Source: CADEFX01 sp046154585
Lineage (GTDB): Bacteria; Pseudomonadota; Alphaproteobacteria; Rhizobiales; Hyphomicrobiaceae
Length of the DNA stretch: 64,000 nt
Direction of reading: 5' to 3'
Assembly: GCA_046154585.1 (NCBI GenBank)
Contig: JBJXDX010000169.1
Span: 28,588-92,587 of the forward strand
The notes below the pieces were generated by a model. The model made no database searches. It was not told the origin of the DNA and saw only the letters and a list, made by a program, of their open reading frames with translations. Below are positions 17,080 through 25,665 of the stretch, one piece after another; positions within the stretch are counted from its first letter, which is position 1, and each line of letters starts with the position of its first letter. The position numbers and the translations under genes were made by a program.

Positions 17080-18486
17080 ATGTCTCAGCCAGCCACCATG
17101 TTCGAGAAGATCTGGCGCCGTCACATCGTCGTGGACCGGCCGGACGGCTATACGCTGCTCTATATCGACCGGCACATCCTGCACGACGGCTCGTTCTTCG
17201 CCTTCGAGCGTCTGAAAAAGATCGGCCAGAACGTCCGGCGCGCGGACCGCAGCTTCGGTACGCCCGATCACTACGTTCTCACCAACACGCGCAACGTCGC
17301 CGACATCACCGACGACCGCCAGCGCCTGCTCGTCACATCGATGGCACGGCATGGCGCCGAGACTGGCGTCACCGTGTTCGACGTCGGCGATAGGCGGCAG
17401 GGCATCGTGCATGTGATGGGCCCCGAGCAGGGCATCACGCTGCCGGGCCTCACCATGGTCTGCGGCGACAGCCACACCTCCACGCACGGCGCGCTCGGCG
17501 CGCTCGCCTTCGGCATCGGCTCCTCCGAGGTCACGCATGTGCTCGCCACGCAATCGCTGTGGCAGCGCAAGCCCAAGAGCATGCGCATCACGGTCGACGG
17601 TCAGCTCGGCTTCGGCATCACCGGCAAGGACGTGATCCTCGCCATCATCGCCAAGATGGGCGCGGCCGGCGCCGTCGGCCACGTCATCGAGTACGCGGGC
17701 AGCGCCATCCGCTCGCTCTCGATGGAAGGCCGTCTCACGGTCTGCAACATGTCGATCGAAGGCGGGGCCAAGGCTGGCATGATCGCGCCAGACGATACGA
17801 CCTATGAGTACGTTCGCGGCCGGCCGTTCGCACCGAAGGGGGCGGACTGGGAAGCCGCGCTGAAATCGTGGCGCAGCCTGCCCAGCGATGACGGCGCCAC
17901 GTTTGATCGCGAGCTTGCGCTTGCTGGCGCCGACGTCGCACCCATGGTGACATGGGGCACGAGCCCTGAGGATGCCGCGCCCATCACCGCGCGCATTCCC
18001 GAGCCCTCGTCCGCGCCCGACGTTGCCAAACGCGAAGGCATCGAACGCGCGCTCGCTTATCAGGGCCTCACCCCTGGCACGCCCATCGACGGCATCAAGA
18101 TCGACCGCGTCTTCATCGGCTCGTGCACCAACAGCCGTATCGAGGACCTGCGCGAAGCCGCCAAGGTCGTGAAAGGCCGCAAGGCCGCCGTGCCGAGCTG
18201 GGTGGTGCCTGGCTCCGGCATCATCAAGGAGCAGGCCGAGGCCGAAGGTCTCGACCGCATCTTCCAGGACGCCGGCATTGAATGGCGGCACGCCGGCTGC
18301 TCCATGTGCATCGGCGTCAACGGCGAGACCGGCAAACCAGGCGAGCGCATCGCCTCCACCTCCAACCGCAACTTCGTCGGCCGCCAGGGCCGCGGCGTGC
18401 GCACGCACCTCGTCAGCCCGGCCATGGCTGCGGCCGCCGCCGTCACCGGCGCCTTCACCGACGTCCGCAAGCTGCTCCCGAACTGA
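17080..18486 (+). CDS. aconitase-family hydro-lyase large subunit (LeuC-like)
   Basis: A 468-residue 3-isopropylmalate-dehydratase-type large subunit. The [4Fe-4S] cysteines are in IGSCTNSRIEDL and HAGCSMCIGVNGE, and substrate-binding segments include GDSHTSTHGALGALAFGIGSSE. In leucine synthesis it would isomerise isopropylmalate. Its place between an isocitrate-lyase-family lyase and an aldehyde dehydrogenase instead suggests a catabolic hydratase such as dimethylmaleate hydratase. Start ATG 17080, 27 bases after the lyase. I leave the symbol blank because the role is uncertain. Confidence 0.85.
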   Translation: MSQPATMFEKIWRRHIVVDRPDGYTLLYIDRHILHDGSFFAFERLKKIGQNVRRADRSFGTPDHYVLTNTRNVADITDDRQRLLVTSMARHGAETGVTVFDVGDRRQGIVHVMGPEQGITLPGLTMVCGDSHTSTHGALGALAFGIGSSEVTHVLATQSLWQRKPKSMRITVDGQLGFGITGKDVILAIIAKMGAAGAVGHVIEYAGSAIRSLSMEGRLTVCNMSIEGGAKAGMIAPDDTTYEYVRGRPFAPKGADWEAALKSWRSLPSDDGATFDRELALAGADVAPMVTWGTSPEDAAPITARIPEPSSAPDVAKREGIERALAYQGLTPGTPIDGIKIDRVFIGSCTNSRIEDLREAAKVVKGRKAAVPSWVVPGSGIIKEQAEAEGLDRIFQDAGIEWRHAGCSMCIGVNGETGKPGERIASTSNRNFVGRQGRGVRTHLVSPAMAAAAAVTGAFTDVRKLLPN

Positions 18487-18496
18487 GGCCCACACC

Positions 18497-19099
18497 ATGC
18501 AGCCTTTCACGACATGGAAAGCCGTCGCCGTCCCGCTCGGCATACCCAACATCGACACGGACCAGATCATTCCCGGCCGATACCTCGGGCTGACGCGAGA
18601 GCAGCAGAAGGAGGGCATGTTCCGCGACCTGCGCTGCAACGAGGACGGCTCGCCCAAGCCCGACTTCATCATGAACAAGCCGGCGTTCAAAGGTGCCGGC
18701 GTCGTCGTCGCCGAGCGCAACTTCGGCTGCGGATCGAGCCGCGAGCATGCGGTGACGGTGATGCTCGACAATGGCTATCGCGCCTTCATCGCCCCGAGCT
18801 TCGGCGACATCTTCGCCAACAACTGCTACCAGAACGGCTGCGTGCCGGTCGTGCTGCCCGAGGCGCGCGTCAACGAATTGCTGCGCTTCCTGCTGGAGCT
18901 GCCCGGCGCCGAGATCAGCGTCGACCTTCCGTCACAAACCGTCACTGGCCCCGACGGCAAGACTGACACCTTCGCCATCGACTCCTTCCGCAAGGACTGC
19001 CTGCTGAAAGGCCAGGACGACATCTCCCTCACCCTGTCCTACGACAAAGACATCGCCGCCTTCGAAGCCCGCCAGAAGGCCGAAGTGGCCTGGCTGTAA
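18497..19099 (+). CDS. aconitase-family hydro-lyase small subunit (LeuD-like)
   Basis: A 200-residue swivelling small subunit that pairs with the preceding large subunit. The family motifs IPNIDTDQIIPGRYL and ERNFGCGSSREHAV are complete. The spacing of 10 bases to the large-subunit stop indicates co-translation. Length matches bacterial LeuD (about 200). The two subunits assemble into a heterodimeric Fe–S hydro-lyase in the cytoplasm. As with the large subunit, context argues for a catabolic substrate. Confidence 0.85.
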   Translation: MQPFTTWKAVAVPLGIPNIDTDQIIPGRYLGLTREQQKEGMFRDLRCNEDGSPKPDFIMNKPAFKGAGVVVAERNFGCGSSREHAVTVMLDNGYRAFIAPSFGDIFANNCYQNGCVPVVLPEARVNELLRFLLELPGAEISVDLPSQTVTGPDGKTDTFAIDSFRKDCLLKGQDDISLTLSYDKDIAAFEARQKAEVAWL

Positions 19100-19108
19100 C
19101 CACCTTCC

Positions 19109-19134
19109 CCCTCTCCCCGCATGCGGGGAGAGGG
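19109..19134. repeat. 26-bp perfect palindrome
   Basis: Arms CCCTCTCCCCGCA and TGCGGGGAGAGGG meet with no loop, 9 bases after the leuD-like stop. A G-rich continuation (GTCGGGGTGAGGGG) follows. This is the form of a very common dispersed intergenic repeat in rhizobial genomes. As RNA it would give a strong hairpin and may attenuate transcription between leuD-like and aldehyde dehydrogenase genes. Confidence 0.8.
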
Positions 19135-19187
19135 TCGGGGTGAGGGGCCGCGACAAACTCAGAGCAAGTACCTGCCCCTCGTCCTAA

Positions 19188-19242
19188 CCTTCTCGTCATG
19201 GCGTAGCCATGCTCCGCATGAAGGTGAAGGACGGGGAGAAGG
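19188..19242. repeat. second palindromic segment before the aldehyde dehydrogenase
   Basis: Contains the inverted repeat CATGGC–GTA–GCCATG (19197–19211), bounded by CCTTCTC and GAGAAGG. Together with the palindrome at 19109–19134 it fills most of the 257-base gap upstream of the aldehyde dehydrogenase start. It looks like a member of the same class of intergenic repeats. Function unknown. Confidence 0.45.
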
Positions 19243-19356
19243 GACAACGCCGCGCGCGCCGAACTGCCTCGCCCACCATCCCGCTTGCCTCAACCACCCT
19301 CCACGGCCATATATCCGTCAGGGAACAGCGCCACTCATCAAACCCGAGGATTTCGC

Positions 19357-20787
19357 ATGTACGAAACGCTCAACCATTACATCGACGGCAAGTGGGTCGA
19401 GCCCACCGGCGCCAAGTCGCAGGACGTGATGAACCCCGCCAAGGACTCCGTCCTCGGCAAGCTCGGCCATGCCTCCAAAGGCGACCTCGACAAGGCCATC
19501 GCCGCCGCCGAGAAGGGCTTCCAGGTCTGGCGCAAAACCTCCGCCTACGATCGCAGCAAGATCCTGCGCAAGGCCGCCGATCTCCTGCGCGAGCGCGCCG
19601 ATGCCATCGCCAACGTGCTGACGCTGGAGCAGGGCAAGGTCCTCGCCGAGGCCAAGGCCGAAGTGCTGAGCGGCGCCGACGTCATCGACTGGTTCGCCGA
19701 GGAAGGCAAACGCGCCTACGGCCGCATCATCCCCGCGCGCGCCGACGGCGTCCGCAACATGGTGATCCTGGAGCCCGTCGGCGTCGTCGCCGGCTTTGCA
19801 CCCTGGAATTTCCCGGTCACGCAGGCCGTGCGCAAGATCGCGGCCTCGCTTGCGGCCGGCTGCTCCATCATCCTCAAGTGCCCCGAGGAAACGCCGGGCT
19901 CACCCATCGGCCTCGTGCGCTGCTTTCACGACGCGGGCGTCCCCCCGGGCGTCCTCAATCTCGTCTACGGCGTGCCGGCCGAGATCTCCGAATACCTGAT
20001 CCCGCATCCCTCCATCCGCAAGATCTCCTTCACCGGCTCCGTGCCGGTCGGCAAGCATCTGAACGCGCTCGCTGCCAGCCACATGAAACGCGCCACCATG
20101 GAGCTCGGTGGTCACGCGCCCGTCCTCGTCTTCGACGACGTCGACAGCGATCACGTGGCCAAGATGATGGGCGCCATGAAATATCGCAACGCCGGTCAGG
20201 TCTGCATCTCGCCGACGCGCTTCTTCGTCCACGACAAGGTCTACGACGCTTTCGTCAGCAAGTTCACCGACGTCGCGAAAGGCACGCGCGTCGGCGACGG
20301 CCTCGATCCCACGAGCCGGATGGGCCCGCTCGCCAACCCGCGCCGCGTCGATGCCATCCAGGCCTTCGTCACGGACGCGCAGGAGAAGGGCGCCAAGGTG
20401 CAGGCCGGCGGCAAGCGCATCGGCAATCAGGGCAACTTCTTCGAGCCCACCGTCCTCACCGACGTGCCTCAGTCGGCGCGCATCATGACCGAGGAGCCGT
20501 TCGGCCCCGTCGCCGTCATGCTGCGCTTCAACGACACCGACGAGATGCTCGGCCGCGCCAACAGCCTGCCGTTCGGCCTCGCCAGCTATGCCTTCACGAA
20601 AAACTCCAAGACCGCCGCCAAGGTCGCGGATGCGCTGGAGTCGGGCATGGTGACCATCAACCACTTCGGCCTGGCACTCCCCGAGACGCCCTTCGGCGGC
20701 GTCAAGGATTCGGGCTTCGGCCACGAAGGCGGCGCGGAAGGCCTCACCGTCTACATGCAGGCCAAGTTCGTCAGCCAGCTCGGCTGA
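19357..20787 (+). CDS. NAD(P)-dependent aldehyde dehydrogenase (succinate-semialdehyde type)
   Basis: A 476-residue ALDH. It shows the NAD-binding region FAPWNFPVTQAVRKIAASLAAGC, the FTGSVPVGKHL helix, the general-base motif MELGGHAP and the nucleophile region NAGQVCISPTR (Cys near residue 288). It most resembles succinate-/malonate-semialdehyde-type enzymes (GabD-like). The start ATG 19357 has GAGGA upstream. It follows the lyase–LeuCD-like genes in the same direction but after a repeat-filled gap, so co-transcription is probable but not certain. Confidence 0.85.
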   Translation: MYETLNHYIDGKWVEPTGAKSQDVMNPAKDSVLGKLGHASKGDLDKAIAAAEKGFQVWRKTSAYDRSKILRKAADLLRERADAIANVLTLEQGKVLAEAKAEVLSGADVIDWFAEEGKRAYGRIIPARADGVRNMVILEPVGVVAGFAPWNFPVTQAVRKIAASLAAGCSIILKCPEETPGSPIGLVRCFHDAGVPPGVLNLVYGVPAEISEYLIPHPSIRKISFTGSVPVGKHLNALAASHMKRATMELGGHAPVLVFDDVDSDHVAKMMGAMKYRNAGQVCISPTRFFVHDKVYDAFVSKFTDVAKGTRVGDGLDPTSRMGPLANPRRVDAIQAFVTDAQEKGAKVQAGGKRIGNQGNFFEPTVLTDVPQSARIMTEEPFGPVAVMLRFNDTDEMLGRANSLPFGLASYAFTKNSKTAAKVADALESGMVTINHFGLALPETPFGGVKDSGFGHEGGAEGLTVYMQAKFVSQLG

Positions 20788-20795
20788 TGCCAGAG

Positions 20796-20827
20796 CAACG
20801 CCGGCACTCCTTTGGGTTCCGGCGTTG
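20796..20827 (+). terminator. hairpin after aldehyde dehydrogenase
   Basis: An inverted repeat CAACGCCGG ... CCGGCGTTG with a 14-base loop, starting 9 bases after the stop codon. There is no T-run after it, so it may be a processing or attenuation hairpin and not an intrinsic terminator. Confidence 0.45.
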
Positions 20828-20855
20828 CCGCGCGCCAGAAAAGTAAGGCTGCGCC

Positions 20856-21731
20856 ATGGGCAACGCCAGGTGGATCGGCATTTTCTGCCTCGGGGTGACC
20901 GTCGTCGGCTGGGCCCTCAACTGGCCGGCCATGAAGGTGCTGCTTCGCGAATGGCCACCGCTGTTTTCGCGCGGCGCCGCCGGGCTGGCAGCGGCGCTGA
21001 TACTCGCGGTTGTTGCCACGGGCCGCGGTGAAACGCTTGCCTTTCCGCGCCACGCTCTCCCGAAGCTGCTTTTCGCCTCCTTCACGAACGTCTTCGCCTG
21101 GATGGGCTTCGCGACTGTGGCAATGAAATGGGTCAGCGTCAGCGAGGGCGCGCTGCTCGTCTACACGATGCCGATCTGGGCCATTCTATTGGCGTGGCCG
21201 CTGTTGGGCACCAGGCCGACCATGCGCGATGTCGCGGCGCTGCTGCTCGGTCTCCTCGGCGTAGGCGTGCTTCTCGGTGGACAAGGCTTGAGGTTCAGTT
21301 CCGAGGAAATTTTCGGATTTGCCCTCGCGCTGGCGTCCGCCGTATCGTTCGCGCTCGGCACCGTTCTCAATCGGTCGCCACTCCCCATCGCCCCGACCGC
21401 ACTCGTCGCGTGGCAAGTCGGCATCGGCTGCCTGGCCATGGTTTTGATCGGCCTGCCGCTCGAGCGGCCGGACTTCGCAGCCCTTTCCCCGGCCGGCTGG
21501 TCCGTGCTGATCTACATGACGCTCGTACCTATGGGCGTCTGCTATTTGACTTGGTTTGAGTCTCTGCGCCACCTGCCGGCCTCGGTGGCGTCGATGGGAA
21601 CACTGCTCGTTCCCCTCATTGGCGCCATCTCGGCCTCGCTGACTCTCGGCGAGCCCCTCGGCCTCCGGGAAGCGGCCGCCATCGCGCTCACGCTCAGCGG
21701 CGTCACGCTGGCGTTGCAGAAAAGCGCATGA
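20856..21731 (+). CDS. DMT/EamA-family transporter
   Basis: A 291-residue drug/metabolite transporter with about ten hydrophobic segments in two EamA repeats. The first begins GIFCLGVTVVGWALNWPAMKV and the second opens near residue 145 with the glycine/alanine-rich FGFALALASAVSFALGTVL. Its likely role is export of a small metabolite across the inner membrane. It follows the aldehyde dehydrogenase by 68 bases. Substrate cannot be read from the sequence. Confidence 0.83.
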   Translation: MGNARWIGIFCLGVTVVGWALNWPAMKVLLREWPPLFSRGAAGLAAALILAVVATGRGETLAFPRHALPKLLFASFTNVFAWMGFATVAMKWVSVSEGALLVYTMPIWAILLAWPLLGTRPTMRDVAALLLGLLGVGVLLGGQGLRFSSEEIFGFALALASAVSFALGTVLNRSPLPIAPTALVAWQVGIGCLAMVLIGLPLERPDFAALSPAGWSVLIYMTLVPMGVCYLTWFESLRHLPASVASMGTLLVPLIGAISASLTLGEPLGLREAAAIALTLSGVTLALQKSA

Positions 21732-21867
21732 CCACCAAACAGCGTGAACTGGCCAGCAGTGTGCAGGCCGGATCGGCGGTTTCGAGCCCGGCAGCAGAAA
21801 TGCTATTGTTCGTCCCGATCTGCGGCCGGCTAGGCATGTCAGTTGCGGCCGGTCTTTATCTGGACGA

Positions 21868-22695
21868 ATGCAGGAGCGTCTCGTGAACCAAGTCGTCGCC
21901 AAGCTCATCGAGCACGACCCGGTATGGCAGGGCATCCGCCAGGCCGCGCAAACGCTGGCCGTGGAAGAGCCGATCCTCGGTAGTCTCGTTCATGCCAGCG
22001 TGCTCAACCAATCCCGTTTTGAGGAGGCGCTGGCCTATATCCTCGCCCAGCGGCTCGGCACGGAGGAGGCGCCGGCGATGCTGCTGCGCCAGGTCTTCGA
22101 TGCCGTGCTCACGGCTGATCCGGACATCGGGGCTGCGGCCCGCGCCGATCTCGCGGCCGTTTTCGACCGTGATCCCGCTTGCCAGTCTCAGCTCGAGGCC
22201 TTGCTGTTCTTCAAGGGCTATCACGCGCTTCAAACCTACCGCATGGCGCATGCCCTGCTGCATCAGGGTCGTCGCGCGCTCGCGCTACATCTGCAGAGCC
22301 GCATGGCGCTGATGTTCGGCATCGACATCAATCCGGCAGCGCGCCTCGGACGCGCCATTATGATCGACCACGGAACCGGCGTCGTTATCGGCGAGACGGC
22401 AGTTGTCGAAGATGGAGTCTCGATCCTGCAGGGCGTGACCCTCGGCGGCACCGGCAAAGACGTGGGCGACCGCCATCCCAAGATTCGCGAGGGCGTCATG
22501 ATCGGTTCCGGCGCTCGCGTCCTCGGAAACATCGAGGTCGGCGCTCGCGCCAAGATTGGCGCCGGCAGCGTCGTGCTGAAGGACGTGCCGGCAGGCTGCA
22601 CCGCCGCTGGAGTGCCCGCCAAGATCGTCGGCAAGTGCGCCAACCAGGAGCCGGCCCGGGAGATGGATCAGGATTTCGGCGAAGGCGATGGCTGA
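21868..22695 (+). CDS. cysE: serine O-acetyltransferase
   Basis: A 275-residue enzyme that transfers acetyl from acetyl-CoA to L-serine, the first step of cysteine synthesis. It has an N-terminal helical SATase domain (residues ~1-140) and a left-handed beta-helix with hexapeptide repeats. The signature HGTGVVIGETAVVEDGVSILQGVTLGGTGKD contains the catalytic His/Asp region. A GTG at 21883 has a better RBS (AGGAG, 7 bases) than the ATG at 21868, so the protein may be five residues shorter. No cysK is adjacent. High confidence. Confidence 0.92.
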   Translation: MQERLVNQVVAKLIEHDPVWQGIRQAAQTLAVEEPILGSLVHASVLNQSRFEEALAYILAQRLGTEEAPAMLLRQVFDAVLTADPDIGAAARADLAAVFDRDPACQSQLEALLFFKGYHALQTYRMAHALLHQGRRALALHLQSRMALMFGIDINPAARLGRAIMIDHGTGVVIGETAVVEDGVSILQGVTLGGTGKDVGDRHPKIREGVMIGSGARVLGNIEVGARAKIGAGSVVLKDVPAGCTAAGVPAKIVGKCANQEPAREMDQDFGEGDG

Positions 22696-22773
22696 CGGCC
22701 ATCAAACAGGGTCGTCACCGGCCAAGCCTAAGCAACGCGACGGCAAGAAAGTAGCGTCCTAGTAACTGCTATC

Positions 22774-23013
22774 TCAACCACCCCACGGGGAGCATCGGGG
22801 CGCCTTGTTGAAGTCGTTTAGATTGGACCAACAGAAGGATACTTGACCATTCTGGCTGTTGATCCGCCAGATCAAGTTGTTGGTCAGGGGCGCGCTACCC
22901 TGCGTCATGCCGAAGGGCCCGCTAGCCGTCGTTCCCTGCGCGACAGCCAAAGTCTGGATAAGACCACCTATGATCGCGGCGGCTACTCCAACCAACAAAA
23001 TGCGCTCTGTCAT
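22774..23013 (-). CDS. small exported hypothetical protein
   Basis: A 79-residue protein. It starts MTERILLVGVAAAIIGGLIQTLAVAQG, a signal peptide or single membrane anchor, followed by a short mature part ending in VSFCWSNLNDFNKAPRCSPWGG with two cysteines that could pair. ATG 23013 has GGAGG five bases upstream. It is isolated between cysE and the serine hydrolase. I do not recognise the family, but the RBS and signal peptide make it likely to be real. Confidence 0.6.
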   Translation of the reverse strand: MTERILLVGVAAAIIGGLIQTLAVAQGTTASGPFGMTQGSAPLTNNLIWRINSQNGQVSFCWSNLNDFNKAPRCSPWGG

Positions 23014-23088
23014 ATGAACCTCCACCCACTACGATAAGGAGGTTGCTCCAGGCCGTTGGGTTTGTCAGCCGATAATCGCCACTAATTG

Positions 23089-23176
23089 AGAGTGCGATTC
23101 AGGCGTCGCGGCGGAGCCGCGCTACGCGAGGACACATGGAAGCCGGAAGCGCTTCCATACGAAACGATCGCGCTCT
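23089..23176 (-). repeat. 88-bp dispersed palindromic repeat, copy 2
   Basis: The reverse complement of the 3780–3867 element and of identical length, with the same imperfect terminal inverted repeats (AGAGTGCGAT / ATCGCGCTCT) and the internal ATGGAAGC...GCTTCCAT and GCGCGGCTCCGCCGCG palindromes. It lies in the 276-base gap between the small exported protein and the serine hydrolase. Confidence 0.8.
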
Positions 23177-23289
23177 GGTCGGGCAACGCTGTTTCGCCAG
23201 ATGCAGTTTGCAGGCACGCCAAGTCTTGAAGCCGCCCGCCAACCGGGATTGAATGCCCCCGAGTGCCAACGAATAACGGGGAAACGTCC

Positions 23290-24597
23290 ATGCTGCGTCG
23301 CACTTTTCTGCTGGCGTCGTTCTGCGCCCTCGTTCTCACCGCCGCATCCGGCGTCCACGCCCAACGCGCCAAGGGACCAGCCGGCCCGCTGCCCAAGGCC
23401 TCGGCCGAGGTCTCCGGGATGTCGGCCACGCGGCTCGACCGCATCGGCACCGTCCTGAGCAAGGAGATCGAGCAGGGGCGGCTGCCCGGCGCGGTCGTCA
23501 TGGTCGCGCGCCGCGGACGCCTCGTCTACCAGGGCGTCTGGGGCTTCCAAGATCCCGTCAAGAAAACGCCGATGCAGACGGACTCCATCTTCCGCATCTA
23601 TTCCATGACCAAGCCGCTGGTCTCCATCGCCGCCATGCTTCTGGTCGAGGACGGCGTCGTTCAGCTGACCGATCCCGTCACCAAGCACCTGCCCTCGTTC
23701 AAGGACTTGCGCGTCTCTGTGGGCGGCGGCGAGATTGCGCCCGAGCGCGCGATGACGGTACAGGATCTGTTACGCCACACCGCCGGCCTCGCCTACGGCG
23801 AGCTCACCAAGAACGCGACGGTGAAGGATGGGTTGGTGAAAGCCGGCCTCGCCAACCCCGGCGTGCGCGACTACGACAGCCGCGGCATGACGGGGCCCGA
23901 GCAGGTCGAACGCCTGTCGAAAATTGCGCTCATCCACCATCCCGGCACGACGTGGGAATACAGCCTCGCCTCCGACGTGCTCGGCCGCGTGGTCGAGGCC
24001 GCGTCCGGCAAGCGGCTCGGCGACGTCCTCGCCGAGCGCGTCTTTCAGCCTTTGAAGATGGTCGATACCGGCTTCTTCGTTCCCGCCGACAAGATCGGCC
24101 GCCTCGCCGAGCCGTTCGAGACCGACCCCGCCTCCGGAAACAAGTATCCGCTCATCGACGTGTCGGCACAGCCCGGCAACGATTCCGGCGGTGCCGGCGG
24201 TGTTTCGACCGCGTCCGACTACCTGCGCTTCGCCCAGATGCTGCTCGCGGGCGGCACGCTGGAGGGTACGCGCATTGTCAGCCGCAGCACCATCCAACTC
24301 ATGGCGTCGGATCATCTCGGCATGCGCATCAACGCGTCGCCAACGCCCGGTGAGCTATTGCTGGGCACCCACGGCTACACCTTTGGGCTGGGCTTCGCCG
24401 TCCGCGCCAGCGACGGCCTCGCCGGCGTGCCGGGCTCGGCGGGCGAGTTCATGTGGGCTGGATACGCAGGCACCTATTTCTGGGTTGATCCAAAGGAGCA
24501 GATCGTCGCCGTCTACATGAGCCAGGCCCCGAGTCCCATCCGCGCCGCCTACCGCCGCCTCGTCAAGCAGCTCGTCTACCAGGCCATCAACGACTGA
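23290..24597 (+). CDS. class-C beta-lactamase-family serine hydrolase
   Basis: A 435-residue exported protein with a signal peptide (LLASFCALVLTAASGVHA). It has the penicillin-binding-like fold, with the SxxK nucleophile motif in RIYSMTKPL (Ser near 105, Lys 108) and a tyrosine motif in WEYSLASDVLG. An HGYTFG segment sits where the KTG-type box is expected. Such proteins are often esterases, DD-peptidases or transesterases and rarely true beta-lactamases. GGGGAA precedes ATG 23290. It is followed by the RraA-family gene 22 bases later, so the two may be co-transcribed. Confidence 0.8.
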   Translation: MLRRTFLLASFCALVLTAASGVHAQRAKGPAGPLPKASAEVSGMSATRLDRIGTVLSKEIEQGRLPGAVVMVARRGRLVYQGVWGFQDPVKKTPMQTDSIFRIYSMTKPLVSIAAMLLVEDGVVQLTDPVTKHLPSFKDLRVSVGGGEIAPERAMTVQDLLRHTAGLAYGELTKNATVKDGLVKAGLANPGVRDYDSRGMTGPEQVERLSKIALIHHPGTTWEYSLASDVLGRVVEAASGKRLGDVLAERVFQPLKMVDTGFFVPADKIGRLAEPFETDPASGNKYPLIDVSAQPGNDSGGAGGVSTASDYLRFAQMLLAGGTLEGTRIVSRSTIQLMASDHLGMRINASPTPGELLLGTHGYTFGLGFAVRASDGLAGVPGSAGEFMWAGYAGTYFWVDPKEQIVAVYMSQAPSPIRAAYRRLVKQLVYQAIND

Positions 24598-24619
24598 TCC
24601 GCAACCGGAATCCCCCATC

Positions 24620-25279
24620 ATGACATCCGTTCCCCTCGATACCATGCGCGAGAAGCTGTTCGTCTCCGTGCTGTCCGACTGCCTCGACTCAGTCGGCCTC
24701 ATGCATCAGGCGCTGCCGCCGCGCATCCGCCCGCTCGACGAGGATCGCGTCATGGTCGGCCGCGCCCGCACCGCCGCCTTCATGGAGGTCTACCACCACG
24801 AGCCCAGCACCAACCCGTACGAGCTGGAGATCAAGCTCGTCGACAGCCTGCAGCAGGACGAGATCCCCGTCTTCGCCTGCTCCAATCCGGCGCGTGTTGC
24901 ACCCTGGGGCGAGCTGCTCTCGACCGCCGCCAAGGCACGCGGCGCCGCCGGCGCGCTGATGGACGGCTGCACCCGCGACGTGCGCGCTATCCGCGCCATG
25001 GGCTTCCCGGTGTTTCACGGCGGCATCGGTCCGCTCGACAGCAAGGGTCGCGGCCGCATCATGGCCATCGACGTGCCGATCGAATGCGCCGGCGTGCCCG
25101 TCGCGCCCGGCGATCTCATCTTCGGCGACGCCGACGGTGTCGTCATCATCCCGAAGTCCGTTGAAACCAAGGTCCTCGAGCTCGCCTTCGAGAAAGTCAC
25201 CGGCGAGCACAACACGCTCCACGACCTGCAGCGCGGCGACAAGCTCGCCGACGTCTTCGCCCGCTACGGCATCCTTTGA
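24620..25279 (+). CDS. RraA-family protein (HMG/CHA aldolase-like)
   Basis: A 219-residue protein of the RraA/4-hydroxy-4-methyl-2-oxoglutarate aldolase family. The core GALMDGCTRDVRAIRAMGFPVF holds the conserved G-x-x-D-G...R-D residues that bind metal and pyruvate in the aldolases. GDLIFGDADGVVIIP near the C-terminus is also diagnostic. Members with RNase-E-inhibitor activity are enterobacterial, so an aldolase or decarboxylase role is more likely here. It starts 22 bases after the serine hydrolase. Confidence 0.82.
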   Translation: MTSVPLDTMREKLFVSVLSDCLDSVGLMHQALPPRIRPLDEDRVMVGRARTAAFMEVYHHEPSTNPYELEIKLVDSLQQDEIPVFACSNPARVAPWGELLSTAAKARGAAGALMDGCTRDVRAIRAMGFPVFHGGIGPLDSKGRGRIMAIDVPIECAGVPVAPGDLIFGDADGVVIIPKSVETKVLELAFEKVTGEHNTLHDLQRGDKLADVFARYGIL

Positions 25280-25365
25280 GCGCAGGCGGGCGTCGCTTTA
25301 CACGCATCGCGCCGCAGCATACGCTGCTGATATATCAACCGGCCGGCAGGGGACTTCGGCAAGCC

Positions 25366-25665
25366 ATGAAAACCTATGCGGGCATCCGCGGCTTCGATGG
25401 GCTCCAGGTCACCGTTGACGGGCGCAAGCTGCCCGAGCACTACGAGGTCAAGCAGTTCACCACCTGGGGCTTCGAGTGGACCTATGAGGGCGAGAGCCCC
25501 CAGCAGCTGGCGCTCGCCATCCTCTACGACCACACCGGCGACAAGGTCCGCTCCGTCGGCCTGTCGGAGGCTTTCATGAAAAAGATCGTCGCCAATCTCG
25601 ACAACGACTGGACCCTCACCAGCGACGAGATCGACCGCGCCGTCGCCGAGATCGAGCGGGTGTGA
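25366..25665 (+). CDS. DUF6166-like small protein
   Basis: A 99-residue protein with the pattern YAGIRGFDGLQVTVDGRKL ... GFEWTYEGESPQQLALAILYDHTGD ... DWTLTSDEIDRAVAEI. I recognise it as the DUF6166-type family, which has no known function. Start taken at ATG 25366; the upstream in-frame extension is not conserved-looking. It follows the RraA gene by 86 bases on the same strand. No signal peptide or membrane segment, so probably cytoplasmic. Confidence 0.65.
   Translation: MKTYAGIRGFDGLQVTVDGRKLPEHYEVKQFTTWGFEWTYEGESPQQLALAILYDHTGDKVRSVGLSEAFMKKIVANLDNDWTLTSDEIDRAVAEIERV

Noticed and set aside
16117..18771. An 884-codon open frame antisense to the LeuC-like gene
   Set aside because: It is opposite to a conserved Fe–S hydro-lyase, has no domain pattern and is rich in Ala/Arg/Gly/His as expected of antisense frames in GC-rich DNA.
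19209..20846. A 545-codon frame overlapping the aldehyde dehydrogenase
   Set aside because: Same strand, wrong frame; composition is arginine-rich and lacks motifs.
23290..24597. Antibiotic-resistance beta-lactamase
   Set aside because: The SxxK and tyrosine motifs fit class C, but the third motif is not KTG-like and most such proteins in soil bacteria are esterases or peptidases.
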